From Bdellovibrionota bacterium (GTDB taxonomy: Bacteria > Bdellovibrionota > Bdellovibrionia > Bdellovibrionales > Bdellovibrionaceae): 64,000 bases of DNA. Of this stretch, positions 37,942 through 47,035 are shown piece after piece. A program made the position numbers and the translations under genes. The notes beneath the pieces were generated by a model, which saw only the letters and a program-made list of their open reading frames with translations, was not told the origin of the DNA and ran no database searches. Positions within the stretch are counted from its first letter, which is position 1. Each line of letters begins with the position of its first letter. The DNA lies in NCBI GenBank assembly GCA_963170155.1, contig CAUJGP010000024.1:62001-126000 (forward strand), in the 5' to 3' direction.

Positions 37942-38020
37942 ATTTCCACAAAAGAGTCCACAAGGCTTTCCACAGGTTTATACAAAATCCACAATCACAA
38001 CCCGTTGATATTGTGGATTC
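37942..38020 (+). other. DnaA-box cluster between dnaA and dnaN (likely part of oriC)
   Basis: Boxes with conserved TCCACA core lie at 37942-37950 (ATTTCCACA), 37954-37962 (GAGTCCACA), 37966-37974 (CTTTCCACA) and 37985-37993 (AAATCCACA). A reversed one (TGTGGATTC) lies at 38012-38020 in the 3' end of dnaA. The first three are spaced 12 bp apart. None is a perfect TTATCCACA, but the position between dnaA and dnaN and the divergence of transcription nearby support an origin function. Confidence 0.6.
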
Positions 38021-39419
38021 TAGTTGTTAACTCATCGATATCTCTCTTTAAATCAGGATCTGTGCCTTGTAGATTCTTAATTCTTTCGCGAGCATTAATG
38101 ACAGTGGTGTGGTCTTTATTTCCGAAAGATCGGCCAATGTCTGTCAATGATTTACCTAAATGTTTTTCAATTAAAAACATACAAACTTGTCTTGGAACGA
38201 CGATAGATTTTATTCTACTAGAACCCTTAAGGTCTTGGATTCTAACTTTATAATAATCTGAAACAACCCTTTGGATATCTTCTATGGTTGCTGTATTTTC
38301 GTATTCCTGGATGGCTAAAACTTTCCTGGCGAGATCGGTATCAATTTGTAAGCCTTGGAGATCGGCGAACATTTTAAGTCGGTTTAGATTTCCTTCTAGT
38401 TCACGAATGCTTGTTTTAGAAATTCTTGCGATATAGTTAATGACATCTTCTGTGAGTTTAACACTCATTCTCTCAGACTTATATCTTAAAATAGCCATTC
38501 TTGTTTCAATATCAGGCATTTGGATATTAGCAATAAGGCCCCATTCTAAACGAGATCGAATACGATCTTCAAGACCAAGAATCTCTCTGGGAATTCGATC
38601 ACTTGCGACAATTACTTGTTTTCGTTTTTCGAAGAGCTCATTTAAAGTATGAAAAAACTCTTCTTGAACAGATTCACCTCTTCTTAAACCCTGAATGTCA
38701 TCGACAAGCAAAACATCAAGCCCTTCTCGATATCTTTGTCTAAATTTATCCATCTGACCATGACGAAGAGAAGAAACGCACTCATTAATATAGCGATCAA
38801 CGGACACGTAAACGACCCTCATGTGAGGAGACTTCTCTTTAATGTGATTTCCTGCAGCAATAAGTAAGTGAGTTTTACCCATTCCAACGGGACCACAAAT
38901 AAAAAGAGGATTGTAACTGCTGCCTGGGTTTTGAGCTATGTTATAAGTTGCAGCATGAGCAAATTCATTGTTTTTTCCAACAACAAAGGTTTGGAAAGTA
39001 TAATCAGGATTGAGGATATCATCAGTTTTGTTTTTTTGGCTTTGTTGTATTTTAAATGGAGTCCCATGATTACTGATAGAAGAAGGAGGTTCATTAACAG
39101 TTACAGATTCTTGTAAGAGATGGTGAGTATCCATCATATACTCATTTGTCATAGAGTCTTGTATAACTAGCTGAATATTAAAAGGTTTTTTATAAACATT
39201 AACGATTTCAGAGACAATTCCTTCAAGATTATTTGAAATCCAATAATGATGCATTTTTGAAGGAACGCCCAGGTAAAACATCATGACTCCCTGGATTTCT
39301 TCTGTTTTTAGCAGTTGCACTGGTCCAAGCCAAGTTTGAAAGAGCTTATTCTTATCGTTTCTTGTCGTCAGATTAGACTTTATTTGAGCCCAAAGATCTA
39401 TCAAAGGATCCACTGACAC
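37995..39419 (-). CDS. dnaA: Chromosomal replication initiator DnaA
   Basis: A 474-residue initiator ATPase with the standard four domains. Domain I (about 1-85) has LFQTWLGPVQLL. A low-complexity linker follows (about 90-135). The AAA+ domain has Walker A CGPVGMGKTHLL (about 175-186), Walker B VLLVDDIQGL, and sensor/arginine-finger elements. The C-terminal DNA-binding domain has the signature IGRSFGNKDHTTVINA, which reads DnaA boxes. The start at 39419 has AAAGAGG just upstream on the minus strand. It is divergent from rpmH across a 239-bp gap. Confidence 0.97.
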   Translation of the reverse strand: MSVDPLIDLWAQIKSNLTTRNDKNKLFQTWLGPVQLLKTEEIQGVMMFYLGVPSKMHHYWISNNLEGIVSEIVNVYKKPFNIQLVIQDSMTNEYMMDTHHLLQESVTVNEPPSSISNHGTPFKIQQSQKNKTDDILNPDYTFQTFVVGKNNEFAHAATYNIAQNPGSSYNPLFICGPVGMGKTHLLIAAGNHIKEKSPHMRVVYVSVDRYINECVSSLRHGQMDKFRQRYREGLDVLLVDDIQGLRRGESVQEEFFHTLNELFEKRKQVIVASDRIPREILGLEDRIRSRLEWGLIANIQMPDIETRMAILRYKSERMSVKLTEDVINYIARISKTSIRELEGNLNRLKMFADLQGLQIDTDLARKVLAIQEYENTATIEDIQRVVSDYYKVRIQDLKGSSRIKSIVVPRQVCMFLIEKHLGKSLTDIGRSFGNKDHTTVINARERIKNLQGTDPDLKRDIDELTTRIHNINGL

Positions 39420-39658
39420 CTCTTTTTCAAATATTAAAATGACTGTAAAATTGTGGAAAAGTCGTAGTAACAGACTCAGAAATTGTTTTCAACTGTTGAC
39501 CTAGACGCTCCATTGTGATTTTATCACCACTCTTTTTTGAGTTGGCACAATCTGATTTAAAATTAAGCTTTAAAGACATTAAGTTTCAGAGAAGATGTCA
39601 GCGTAAAGTTTAAAAATGGCTTTAGTATTAACAGGTAAAATTATAAAGGCGGAATACA
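39420..39658. other. Divergent dnaA-rpmH intergenic region
   Basis: This 239-bp AT-rich region separates the two divergent origin clusters. It holds a reversed DnaA-box-like TGTGGAAAA at 39452-39460 and a candidate promoter toward rpmH. No gene is seen. It marks the switch point of gene orientation. Confidence 0.6.
39496..39524 (+). promoter_or_regulatory. Candidate promoter of rpmH operon
   Basis: TTGACC (39496-39501) and TTTTAT (39519-39524) are separated by 17 bp, a plausible sigma-70-like -35/-10 pair. It lies about 135 bp upstream of the rpmH start. Only the -35 element is a good match. Confidence 0.35.
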
Positions 39659-39808
39659 ATGAAACGAACATATCAACCAAGAAACAAACGTCGCAAAAGC
39701 ACGCATGGTTTTCGCGCTAGAATGGCTACAAAAAATGGACAACAAGTTCTTTCTCGAAGAAGGGCTAAGGGGCGAAAACGACTTGTGATTGCTATTGGTG
39801 GAAAATAA
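39659..39808 (+). CDS. rpmH: Ribosomal protein bL34
   Basis: A 49-residue basic protein that begins [21 protein letters not shown] and ends [12 protein letters not shown], the full-length bL34 family of the large ribosomal subunit. AAAGGCGG is a good ribosome binding site upstream of the ATG. It is the first gene of the rightward origin cluster and overlaps the start of rnpA. Confidence 0.97.
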   Translation: MKRTYQPRNKRRKSTHGFRARMATKNGQQVLSRRRAKGRKRLVIAIGGK

Positions 39809-40172
39809 CAATAAATTAAGTCGCTCTGATCGGATTAATTTTCAACACTTAAGAAGTCATGGTTTTAAATTTCATATTAATCATTGGCTTCTTGTTTACT
39901 GGCAGTTTACCGATAGAAGACAAATCAGAATTCTTTGGAATATAAGCCGCAAAGTATCTAATTCGGTAGTGAGAAATAAACTTAAAAGATGGTGTCGGGA
40001 GTTTATCAGGGTTCAGCTAAAAGATATTTGGTTGGTCAGTGGTCTTGATATAAATGTTGTTTTTAAGCCGTTTGAGAAAACCTTTTATAGGAACCTTCGA
40101 AGTGAAGAAATGTATAGAGAGTTATTTAAATTTGAAAAAAAACTCAGGGATTCTGTTAGAAAAAAGTCTTAA
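39789..40172 (+). CDS. rnpA: Ribonuclease P protein component
   Basis: A basic protein of up to 127 residues. It has the RnpA signature [13 protein letters not shown] (family: RNRIKRRIRE) and the N-terminal [16 protein letters not shown] substrate-binding region. It binds the RNase P RNA to process tRNA 5' ends. There is no clear ribosome binding site. Candidate starts are TTG 39789, TTG 39795 and GTG 39798, all within the 3' end of rpmH, as is common for this gene pair, so translation is probably coupled. Confidence 0.9.
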   Translation: MLLVENNNKLSRSDRINFQHLRSHGFKFHINHWLLVYWQFTDRRQIRILWNISRKVSNSVVRNKLKRWCREFIRVQLKDIWLVSGLDINVVFKPFEKTFYRNLRSEEMYRELFKFEKKLRDSVRKKS

Positions 40173-40407
40173 AAATTTTTCGATCTTTTTGATGTTAGTA
40201 TATAAATCCATTGGGTCTGTTCATTTCGGTGGATGTTGTCGTTTTGAGCCAAGTTGTTCTGATTATTCACTAGCATGTTACCAACGATTCACTTTTCTTA
40301 GAGCTACACAATTAACTATAGAGCGATTATTGAGTTGTAGGCCCTTTGGTAGAAGAGGGTACGACCCAGTGCCAGAACAAAATGGAGTATTAGATGAATC
40401 AAGATAA
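40132..40407 (+). CDS. yidD: Membrane protein insertion efficiency factor YidD
   Basis: The conserved YidD core is CCRFEPSCSDYSLACYQRF...RLLSCRPFGRRGYDPVP, including the invariant Cys residues and the terminal GYDPVP. The protein helps YidC-dependent insertion. The frame is open well upstream (ATG 40054), but that would overlap rnpA by about 120 bp. TTG 40132 gives 91 residues and keeps an amphipathic N-terminal helix; ATG 40192 gives 71 and would cut it short. The 3' end overlaps the yidC start by 14 bp. The start is uncertain. Confidence 0.85.
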   Translation: MKKNSGILLEKSLKNFSIFLMLVYKSIGSVHFGGCCRFEPSCSDYSLACYQRFTFLRATQLTIERLLSCRPFGRRGYDPVPEQNGVLDESR

Positions 40408-41989
40408 TAATTTTATGGATCCACGTACTCTATGGGCTATTTTACTGGTGGGGGTTATTTGGTTTGGTTGGCAACAGTATATAAATAAAAAGTATGGAGC
40501 ACCGACCAAACAAACCTCTGAAACAATTGTTGAGAATCGTGAGGGTCACCAGCCTGCATTAGTTGAGTCTGGAAAACAAGGTGTGATTGAGAATTCTCAA
40601 AACACAAACAAAAAAGATAATACAATACCAGAGCAAAAGATAAGTTACGCAAATTCGCTGTTTAAATTAGAGATTTCCTCGAAGGGGATGTCTTTGAAAA
40701 ATATAGAATTGAATAGGTACATAGGAAGAGACGATAAACCGATACTGTTTTCTGGAGGAGAGGGTGGTTTATTTGCAACAGTCCTTGGGGGTCAGCAAAT
40801 ACATTTTGACATAACCAAAGAAGACGAAGGTCGTTTTATTGGCAAAGCTGAATTGAATGGGATTACAGTTCAAAAAAGAATGATCTTTTTTGACCAATAT
40901 AATGTTCATGTGGAAACTAGAATAGACTCAAGTCAAAATTCAATCCCAAGTCTTTCAATGACCCTTGAAGAAGAGGTTAAAAAAGTAGAAGAAGGAAGTA
41001 TTTTTGCGCCACCCTTGGAAACACAAGAGATTGTTGTCCTTAATCAAGAAGGTGAAAAAGATTTTAATTTAGCACAAGAAAAAGAGGGCATTCATGCTCT
41101 TTTAAAACAAACTTTTTTAGCCAGCATTAACAGTCATTATTTTAGTACGGCCTTTATTGATAAATCCGAAATAATACCCGATTTTTTAATTGATCATAAA
41201 GCAACAAATCCATTTATTAAAGGAACTTTAAACTATCCTTTGATTAACGATCATAAAAATTTAGTATTAAAGGGAGTTGGGTTTTTTGGTCCTAAAGACA
41301 CAGGTTTATTAGAAAAAGTGGATCCCTTATTAACAAATGTTGTACGATTTGGCTTTTTCTCGTGGATTGCAAAGCCACTTTTGAACACAATGAAGTGGTT
41401 TAATGGTGTCGTAGGTAACTGGGGCTGGTCTATCATTCTGCTAACTTTATTAGTTCGAATTGTTGTTATGCCTCTTCATATCATGTCTTTTAAGTCTATG
41501 AAAGCCATGCAGAAAGTTCAGCCTCTTATTAAGAATATTAAAGAGAGATATAAAGATGATCCGATGGCTTTGAATCGTGAAACGATGGCTTTAATGAAAA
41601 AACATAAAGTGAATCCAATGGGTGGTTGTTTGCCTATGTTACTTCAGATTCCGGTCTTTTTTGCACTCTATCGAGTTTTTAGTGAAAGTTTAGAACTTTA
41701 TAAGGCCCCTTTTATTTTTTGGATTCATGATTTGAGCGTAAAAGATCCTTATTATGTGTTACCTATTCTAATGGCGTTAGTAATGTACATCCAACAAAAG
41801 ATGACTCCAACAACAATGGATCCGGCTCAAGCCAAGATCATGCAGTTTATGCCATTGATATTTAGTTTAATGATGATTTCTTTACCAAGTGCTTTAACTC
41901 TTTATATGTTTGTGAGCACTTTTTTTGGAATAATACAACAATACATGTTTTTAAAAGATAAGAGCTCAGTGGAGTTAGCCAAAGCTTGA
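40394..41989 (+). CDS. yidC: Membrane protein insertase YidC
   Basis: A 531-residue inner-membrane insertase. It has an N-terminal membrane anchor (about 12-25, LWAILLVGVIWFGW), a large periplasmic beta domain (about 60-310), and the conserved five-helix core (about 345-520, including WGWSIILLTLLVRIVVMPL, KVNPMGGCLPMLLQIPVFFALYRV and ALTLYMFVSTFFGIIQQYMFL). The periplasmic P1 domain is the Gram-negative form. Location between yidD and jag is the usual order. Confidence 0.95.
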   Translation: MNQDNNFMDPRTLWAILLVGVIWFGWQQYINKKYGAPTKQTSETIVENREGHQPALVESGKQGVIENSQNTNKKDNTIPEQKISYANSLFKLEISSKGMSLKNIELNRYIGRDDKPILFSGGEGGLFATVLGGQQIHFDITKEDEGRFIGKAELNGITVQKRMIFFDQYNVHVETRIDSSQNSIPSLSMTLEEEVKKVEEGSIFAPPLETQEIVVLNQEGEKDFNLAQEKEGIHALLKQTFLASINSHYFSTAFIDKSEIIPDFLIDHKATNPFIKGTLNYPLINDHKNLVLKGVGFFGPKDTGLLEKVDPLLTNVVRFGFFSWIAKPLLNTMKWFNGVVGNWGWSIILLTLLVRIVVMPLHIMSFKSMKAMQKVQPLIKNIKERYKDDPMALNRETMALMKKHKVNPMGGCLPMLLQIPVFFALYRVFSESLELYKAPFIFWIHDLSVKDPYYVLPILMALVMYIQQKMTPTTMDPAQAKIMQFMPLIFSLMMISLPSALTLYMFVSTFFGIIQQYMFLKDKSSVELAKA

Positions 41990-42004
41990 TAGATGGAGGG
42001 AAAA

Positions 42005-42562
42005 ATGGCAGGTTTTTTTAGTAAAATTTTTGGTGGTGGTAAGAAAAAAGAAGGTCCAGCTGAAGTTGAGAGTTTGATTGAATCAACAATTCAGGGGATT
42101 CTGGAGCGGGCTGATTTTAATTTGAAGTTTAGCCTTACACATACCGAAGAAAATGATGAGCCCGTAGTTATTGTTAATTTTGATGGACCTGATGAGGATT
42201 TATTGAAGGATCGAGAAGGTCAATTAATTGACGCTTTTCAATTATTAATTAAAAGGGTTCTACAGCATCATTTACCTGAAGATAGAACTAATATTGTAGT
42301 GGATTGTAATGGGTACAGAGAAGAATCAAATCAAGCACTGATTGATCTTGCAGAAAAGCTCAAAGGAATTGCTTTAGAAAAGGGTCGATCTGTTTATTTT
42401 AGAGCTCTTCCCCCTAAGGATCGAAAAGTCATTCACCAACATCTTGCAAATGACCAAAGAGTGAAAAGTCGTTCAGTTGGTGATGGTTTATACAAGAAGA
42501 TCAAAGTTTATCCTATTAAGGGGCAAAGACCTGACATTGAAGATGAGACGACTGCTGAATAA
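42005..42562 (+). CDS. jag: KH/R3H RNA-binding protein Jag (KhpB-like)
   Basis: A 185-residue protein with an N-terminal basic segment (MAGFFSKIFGGGKKKEG) in place of a long Jag-N domain. A KH domain (about 30-110) is followed by an R3H domain (about 115-175, KDRKVIHQHLANDQRVKSRSVGDG with the R-x3-H motif). It probably binds single-stranded RNA. The frame starts at ATG 41993, but the GGAGGG between the two ATGs is the ribosome binding site of ATG 42005, which is therefore the start. It is in the yidC-mnmE operon. Confidence 0.88.
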   Translation: MAGFFSKIFGGGKKKEGPAEVESLIESTIQGILERADFNLKFSLTHTEENDEPVVIVNFDGPDEDLLKDREGQLIDAFQLLIKRVLQHHLPEDRTNIVVDCNGYREESNQALIDLAEKLKGIALEKGRSVYFRALPPKDRKVIHQHLANDQRVKSRSVGDGLYKKIKVYPIKGQRPDIEDETTAE

Positions 42563-42564
42563 AT

Positions 42565-44013
42565 ATGTTTGGTGGAGATAGGGATTTAGATACTATTTGT
42601 GCTATTTCCACTCCTCCAGGTTTGGGAGGAGTTCACCTCATTAGAATTTCTGGGGACAAATCTTTGTCTCTGACAAGATGTTTTGCTCCTTTTTTGCCAG
42701 GAAAGCCAGAGTCTCATCGAGTTTATTTTGGAACTTTAATTTCAGAAAAAAACTCTTCTGAACCTATTGATGAGGTTCTTATTACCTATTTTAAAAGAGG
42801 GTCTTCTTTTACAGGAGAAGAAACAATTGAAATTTCTTGTCATGGAAGTCCTTTTATCGCACAGCAAATTATTAAAAATGCAACTTATTATGGAGCACGG
42901 GTCGCGGATCGCGGAGAATTTACTTATCGTGCTTTTTTAAATGGTAAAGTTGATTTAGTTCAGGCTGAAAGCGTTCTTTCTTTGATTCATAGTGAGAGTG
43001 AAAAATCACTACAGGTGGCAATGAACCAACTGAAAGGCGGCTTATCATTTAAATTAAAGGCTTTAGAGTCTGAGGTTACAGCTTTATTGGCACGACTTGA
43101 AGTTTCTATTGATTTTACGACTGAAGATATTGAAATTATTAATGCTTCTGAAATTAAAGAGAGAATTCAAAAAATCCAAGAACCTATTCTAACATTATTA
43201 GGCTCTTTTAAATCAGGACAAAGAATTCAAAGTGGGTTTGAAGTTATTCTTGTTGGGGAGCCTAATGTTGGAAAATCGAGTCTTTTAAATCGTATTCTTT
43301 TTGAAGAGCGAGCCATTGTCACACCTATTCCGGGAACAACGCGTGATCTTATTCAAGAGCAAATAATGATTAAAGGTGTAAAAGTGACCTTAACGGATAG
43401 TGCGGGCATGCGAGAGACCCAAGATCCCATAGAGCAATTGGGGGTTTCAAAAACAAAACAGGGTATCCAGAGAGCAGACCTTATTTTAGCTGTTTTTGAT
43501 GTTTCAAATCCTCATTTTGAATCTTTGGTTCCTCAGCTTCCAGAGTCTCTTTCAAACATTATTTTTATTGGGAATAAAGTCGATCTAATCTGTCATGAAG
43601 AGCAATTAGAACTATTAAAAAAATTGCAAAATTTATTAACTCAATTAAATAAATTCCAAAATGTTTCTGAAGCTGAGACTTTTATTCAAAAAAGAAGTAT
43701 TTTTATATCTGCAAAAAGCGAGACAGAAGCTTTAGTAACTCAAAACCAGGTTCTAAAACTCATTGAAAGCCATTTAGAAACAGGAAGTTTTGGAGATGAA
43801 GCCATCCTATTTCAGGCTCGGCATTATGAAAATTTACAGCGAGCTTCTGAATGTTTAGTAAGAGCTGGACTTTTGGCCCAATCTTCATCGAGCCCAGAGT
43901 TTTTGGCACTGGAAATCAAAGAAGCCTTAATACGCATTCAAGAGGTTTTAGGCGAACAATTTGATGATCAGATTTTGGATCGAGTCTTTAGTGAGTTTTG
44001 TATAGGTAAGTGA
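42565..44013 (+). CDS. mnmE: tRNA modification GTPase MnmE
   Basis: A 482-residue GTPase working with MnmG to install the 5-carboxymethylaminomethyl group on U34 of tRNAs. N-terminal tetrahydrofolate-binding domain: ICAISTPPGLGGVHLIRISG. The G domain inside the helical domain has GEPNVGKSSLLN (about 230-241), DSAGMRE and GNKVD. The C terminus is FCIGK with the conserved Cys. The gene begins 2 bp after jag. Confidence 0.95.
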   Translation: MFGGDRDLDTICAISTPPGLGGVHLIRISGDKSLSLTRCFAPFLPGKPESHRVYFGTLISEKNSSEPIDEVLITYFKRGSSFTGEETIEISCHGSPFIAQQIIKNATYYGARVADRGEFTYRAFLNGKVDLVQAESVLSLIHSESEKSLQVAMNQLKGGLSFKLKALESEVTALLARLEVSIDFTTEDIEIINASEIKERIQKIQEPILTLLGSFKSGQRIQSGFEVILVGEPNVGKSSLLNRILFEERAIVTPIPGTTRDLIQEQIMIKGVKVTLTDSAGMRETQDPIEQLGVSKTKQGIQRADLILAVFDVSNPHFESLVPQLPESLSNIIFIGNKVDLICHEEQLELLKKLQNLLTQLNKFQNVSEAETFIQKRSIFISAKSETEALVTQNQVLKLIESHLETGSFGDEAILFQARHYENLQRASECLVRAGLLAQSSSSPEFLALEIKEALIRIQEVLGEQFDDQILDRVFSEFCIGK

Positions 44014-44073
44014 AGATCGTGCTATTGCTGATTGATTGAATTTCCACAAAGTTAATGAATAGAGGGTCCTATT

Positions 44074-45963
44074 ATGAATTATGATGTCATTGTTGTTGGG
44101 GCAGGGCATGCCGGAATAGAGGCCTGTTTAGCAAGTGCAAGGCTTGGTCTAAAGACTTTAATTGTTACAACAAACACCAAGAGAATCGGGTATATGAGTT
44201 GTAATCCATCCATCGGTGGTTTAGCTAAGGGGCACATGGTTCGAGAGATTGATGCTCTTGGTGGGAAAATGGGATTTGTTGCTGATGCTACTTGTATTCA
44301 ATTTAAAAGACTTAACAGTAGAAAGGGCCCTGCAGTTCGTGGTTCCCGAACACAAAATGATAAGCACTTGTATTCTCATCTTATGACACAGTTTATTTAT
44401 AGCCAACAAGGCTTGGATATTCTTGAAGGTGAAGTGAAGAGTTTGATTTTAAATTCAGGTGTGTGTTCTGGAGTTATTCTCAAAGATGGTTCTCGTATTC
44501 AATCTCAAACTGTTATTTTGACCACGGGGACTTTTATGAATGGGGTTATGCATTTTGGTTTGAAACAGATTCAGGGAGGAAGAATCGGTGATGACGCTTC
44601 GGTTGGGCTTTCAGATCAACTTTCTGAATATGGTTTTGAAGTTAGGCGTTTGAAAACGGGGACTCCTGCGCGGTTGATCAAGGGGAGTATTGATTGGTCT
44701 AAAACCATACCTCAATTTGGAGATGATCAATTCTATCCATTTAGTTTTCAATCTTCTCGAAGTTACCAACTACCGCAAGTGCCTTGTTTTTTGAGCCGGA
44801 CTAATGAGAAAACTCATGAGATTATTAGGAATAACCTTCATCGTTCACCCATGTTTTGTGGAATTATTGAAGGTTCTGGACCAAGGTACTGCCCTAGTAT
44901 TGAAGATAAAATTACTCGCTTTTCTGACCGTGAGAGCCATCAAACTTTTTTGGAACCAGAAGGCTTATCAACAGATCTCATTTATCTTCAAGGAATTTCG
45001 ACAAGTTTGCCAGAAGAAGCACAGCTTGAATTTTTAAAAACAATACCAGGTTTAGAAAATGTGAAAGTAGCAAGGTTTGGTTATGCTGTTGAGTATGATT
45101 TTATCGAGCCCACTCAAATTTACCATAGATTAGAAACTAGAACGATTAAAAATCTTTTTTTAGCGGGTCAGATTAACGGAACAAGTGGATATGAAGAAGC
45201 TGCAGCTCAAGGTCTAATTGCTGGGATTAATGCGGCTCATTCTGTTCTTGGAAGAGAAGAGTTTATTTTGGGAAGGGAAGAAGCTTATATTGGGGTTCTC
45301 CTTGATGATTTGGTGACAAAAGGAACAAAGGAGCCCTACCGGATGTTTACCTCCCGTGCTGAACATCGGTTAGTTTTGAGAGAAGATAATACTTTAGATA
45401 GATTAGGTGAGGTGTCTCAAAAGATTGGTTTAGTCGATGAAAGAGCCATTGAATTAATGAACCAAAATAATCAGAGAAGAGAAAGCTTATTATCTCGGTT
45501 AAAATCCGCAAGAATTAACCCCTCTGCTATCATACAAGAAAAACTCTCACAAATAGGCACACCAGTTTTGACAAAGTCCTTAACTTTTGAAGAGTTATTG
45601 CGTCGTATAGAGGTTACAAGTTTAGATTTAAAACAGCTTGGATTTGACATGGATGAGGACCCTCAGATCAATGAAAGTGTTGAAATTGAGGTTAAATATT
45701 CTGGTTACGTGAAAAGACAGTTAGAAATCATTGAACAAACAAAAAGACTTGAATCCCTTAAACTCTCAGAATCAATAAATTATTTTGAAATCAAAGGTTT
45801 ATCATCAGAAGAAATTGAAAAACTATCTCGAATTAGACCACGGACTTTAGGCCAGGCTCGGCGCATTAGCGGTGTTAATCCCTCTGCAATTCAAGCGATT
45901 ATGATATACTTAAAAGGTCATCAAAAGAAGCTAAGGGAGTTTGACATTGGACTACTTCAATAA
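44074..45963 (+). CDS. mnmG: tRNA uridine-5-carboxymethylaminomethyl(34) synthesis enzyme MnmG
   Basis: A 629-residue FAD-dependent partner of MnmE. It has the FAD motif VVGAGHAGIEACLASARLG at the N terminus, SCNPSIGGLAKGHMVREIDALGG, RAEHRLVLREDN and GTSGYEEAAAQGLIAG. The C-terminal helical MnmE-binding domain ends at about 625. The start ATG has AGAGGGT upstream. The 3' end overlaps rsmG by 23 bp. Confidence 0.96.
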   Translation: MNYDVIVVGAGHAGIEACLASARLGLKTLIVTTNTKRIGYMSCNPSIGGLAKGHMVREIDALGGKMGFVADATCIQFKRLNSRKGPAVRGSRTQNDKHLYSHLMTQFIYSQQGLDILEGEVKSLILNSGVCSGVILKDGSRIQSQTVILTTGTFMNGVMHFGLKQIQGGRIGDDASVGLSDQLSEYGFEVRRLKTGTPARLIKGSIDWSKTIPQFGDDQFYPFSFQSSRSYQLPQVPCFLSRTNEKTHEIIRNNLHRSPMFCGIIEGSGPRYCPSIEDKITRFSDRESHQTFLEPEGLSTDLIYLQGISTSLPEEAQLEFLKTIPGLENVKVARFGYAVEYDFIEPTQIYHRLETRTIKNLFLAGQINGTSGYEEAAAQGLIAGINAAHSVLGREEFILGREEAYIGVLLDDLVTKGTKEPYRMFTSRAEHRLVLREDNTLDRLGEVSQKIGLVDERAIELMNQNNQRRESLLSRLKSARINPSAIIQEKLSQIGTPVLTKSLTFEELLRRIEVTSLDLKQLGFDMDEDPQINESVEIEVKYSGYVKRQLEIIEQTKRLESLKLSESINYFEIKGLSSEEIEKLSRIRPRTLGQARRISGVNPSAIQAIMIYLKGHQKKLREFDIGLLQ

Positions 45964-46630
45964 ACGAAATAAGCCACCAGAGGATAATAAACAAAAAGAA
46001 TTATGGCGCATTAAAGAGTGGTTTGGTGATTTATCAGAAGATCATGTAAATAAACTTAAGTTATTTAATTCTGAAATTATTAAATTAAATCCTTCTTTAA
46101 ATCTTATTTCTGAAAAAACAATTCCTTTTTCAGATGTCATTCACTTTGCTGACTCTATTATGGCGAGTAAAGAAATTGTTAAAGACGCTAAGCCTACAGC
46201 ACTTGTTGATATTGGGTTAGGAAATGGATTTCCTGGAATAGTACTATCAGTTCTTTTTCCTGAGGTGAAGGTAACCATTTTAGATAGAGATCCTAGAAAA
46301 GTTGAATTTGTAACACATATTTCGAAGTTATTAAATCAATCTAATTTAACAGCGAAGGTTATCGGACTAGAGGCTATTCCTTCTGGTAGCTTAGATTTAG
46401 TTATCATGAGGGGCCCAACAGCTATTTCTAAAGCTATTTTAGCTTTGCGTAAGCAGGTTAAAAAAGGTGGAAGTCTTTATATGATGAAAAGTGAGGAATG
46501 GGCGACGGAGATTGCTAATATTCCAAGTCAGTTGTGTAGCTTCTGGATTCCAAGCCTTGTTGCCGAATATCGTCTTCCTGTTGGAGAAGTAAAATTTGCA
46601 GTGATTAAACTTAATAAAATTGCAGATTAA
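45941..46630 (+). CDS. rsmG: 16S rRNA (guanine527-N7)-methyltransferase RsmG
   Basis: A 229-residue class I SAM-dependent methyltransferase. It has LVDIGLGNGFPGIVLSVLFPE for SAM binding and VTILDRDPRKVEFV following it. The N-terminal LNPSLNLISEKTIPFSDVIHFADSI is typical of RsmG. Position after mnmG is the usual one. A 28-bp palindrome begins 8 bp after the stop and could serve both as parS site and terminator stem. Confidence 0.93.
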   Translation: MTLDYFNKRNKPPEDNKQKELWRIKEWFGDLSEDHVNKLKLFNSEIIKLNPSLNLISEKTIPFSDVIHFADSIMASKEIVKDAKPTALVDIGLGNGFPGIVLSVLFPEVKVTILDRDPRKVEFVTHISKLLNQSNLTAKVIGLEAIPSGSLDLVIMRGPTAISKAILALRKQVKKGGSLYMMKSEEWATEIANIPSQLCSFWIPSLVAEYRLPVGEVKFAVIKLNKIAD

Positions 46631-46637
46631 GGTCCTG

Positions 46638-46665
46638 CTAACTTGTTCCACGTGGAACAAGTTAG
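46638..46665. promoter_or_regulatory. parS-like centromere site (28-bp perfect palindrome)
   Basis: The half-site CTAACTTGTTCCAC (46638-46651) is mirrored exactly by GTGGAACAAGTTAG (46652-46665). The 16-bp core TGTTCCACGTGGAACA matches the general parS form (B. subtilis TGTTTCACGTGAAACA) with the central CACGTG. It is about 1 kb upstream of parA, as expected for the ParB nucleation site near the origin. The arms extend beyond the usual 16 bp. Confidence 0.8.
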
Positions 46666-47035
46666 TAAACAAGACTATAGTATCTAATAAGTTTTTCTTT
46701 ATTCCTTAAAACCTACTTTTAACTGATTCAAAAGAGAGTTTATTAATTTATTAAGTGTTGCTAAGTTAAAATAAAACTTCCCTATTTAATTAAATCGGAC
46801 TTCAGCTTTAAAAATACCTCTATTTAATTTGAGAATTTTATTTTTTACAATTTGGCATAATCAACAAGGTTTGAGTGGTTGATTCATCACAGTTTTTATT
46901 TTACGAAAAAAGGATTCAAGTGAAGTGATTTTATACCAGTTCCAAAGTTAATATCTTATTAATTTGAGCTCGTATTTGAGTCCTTGAAATTAACACGGAT
47001 TTTTTCCAAAAAACTCGTTTTGAAATAAAATTTAT
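46666..47035. other. Non-coding stretch between parS palindrome and lipoprotein gene
   Basis: Together with the palindrome this makes a gap of 405 bp (46631-47035). It is AT-rich, with scattered short A/T runs. No open frame with coding character, repeat or RNA gene was recognised. It separates rsmG from a gene pointing toward it, so terminators for both may lie here. Confidence 0.5.

Noticed and set aside
40054-40131. N-terminal extension of yidD from ATG 40054
   Set aside because: It would overlap rnpA by about 120 bp and add residues not found in the YidD family.
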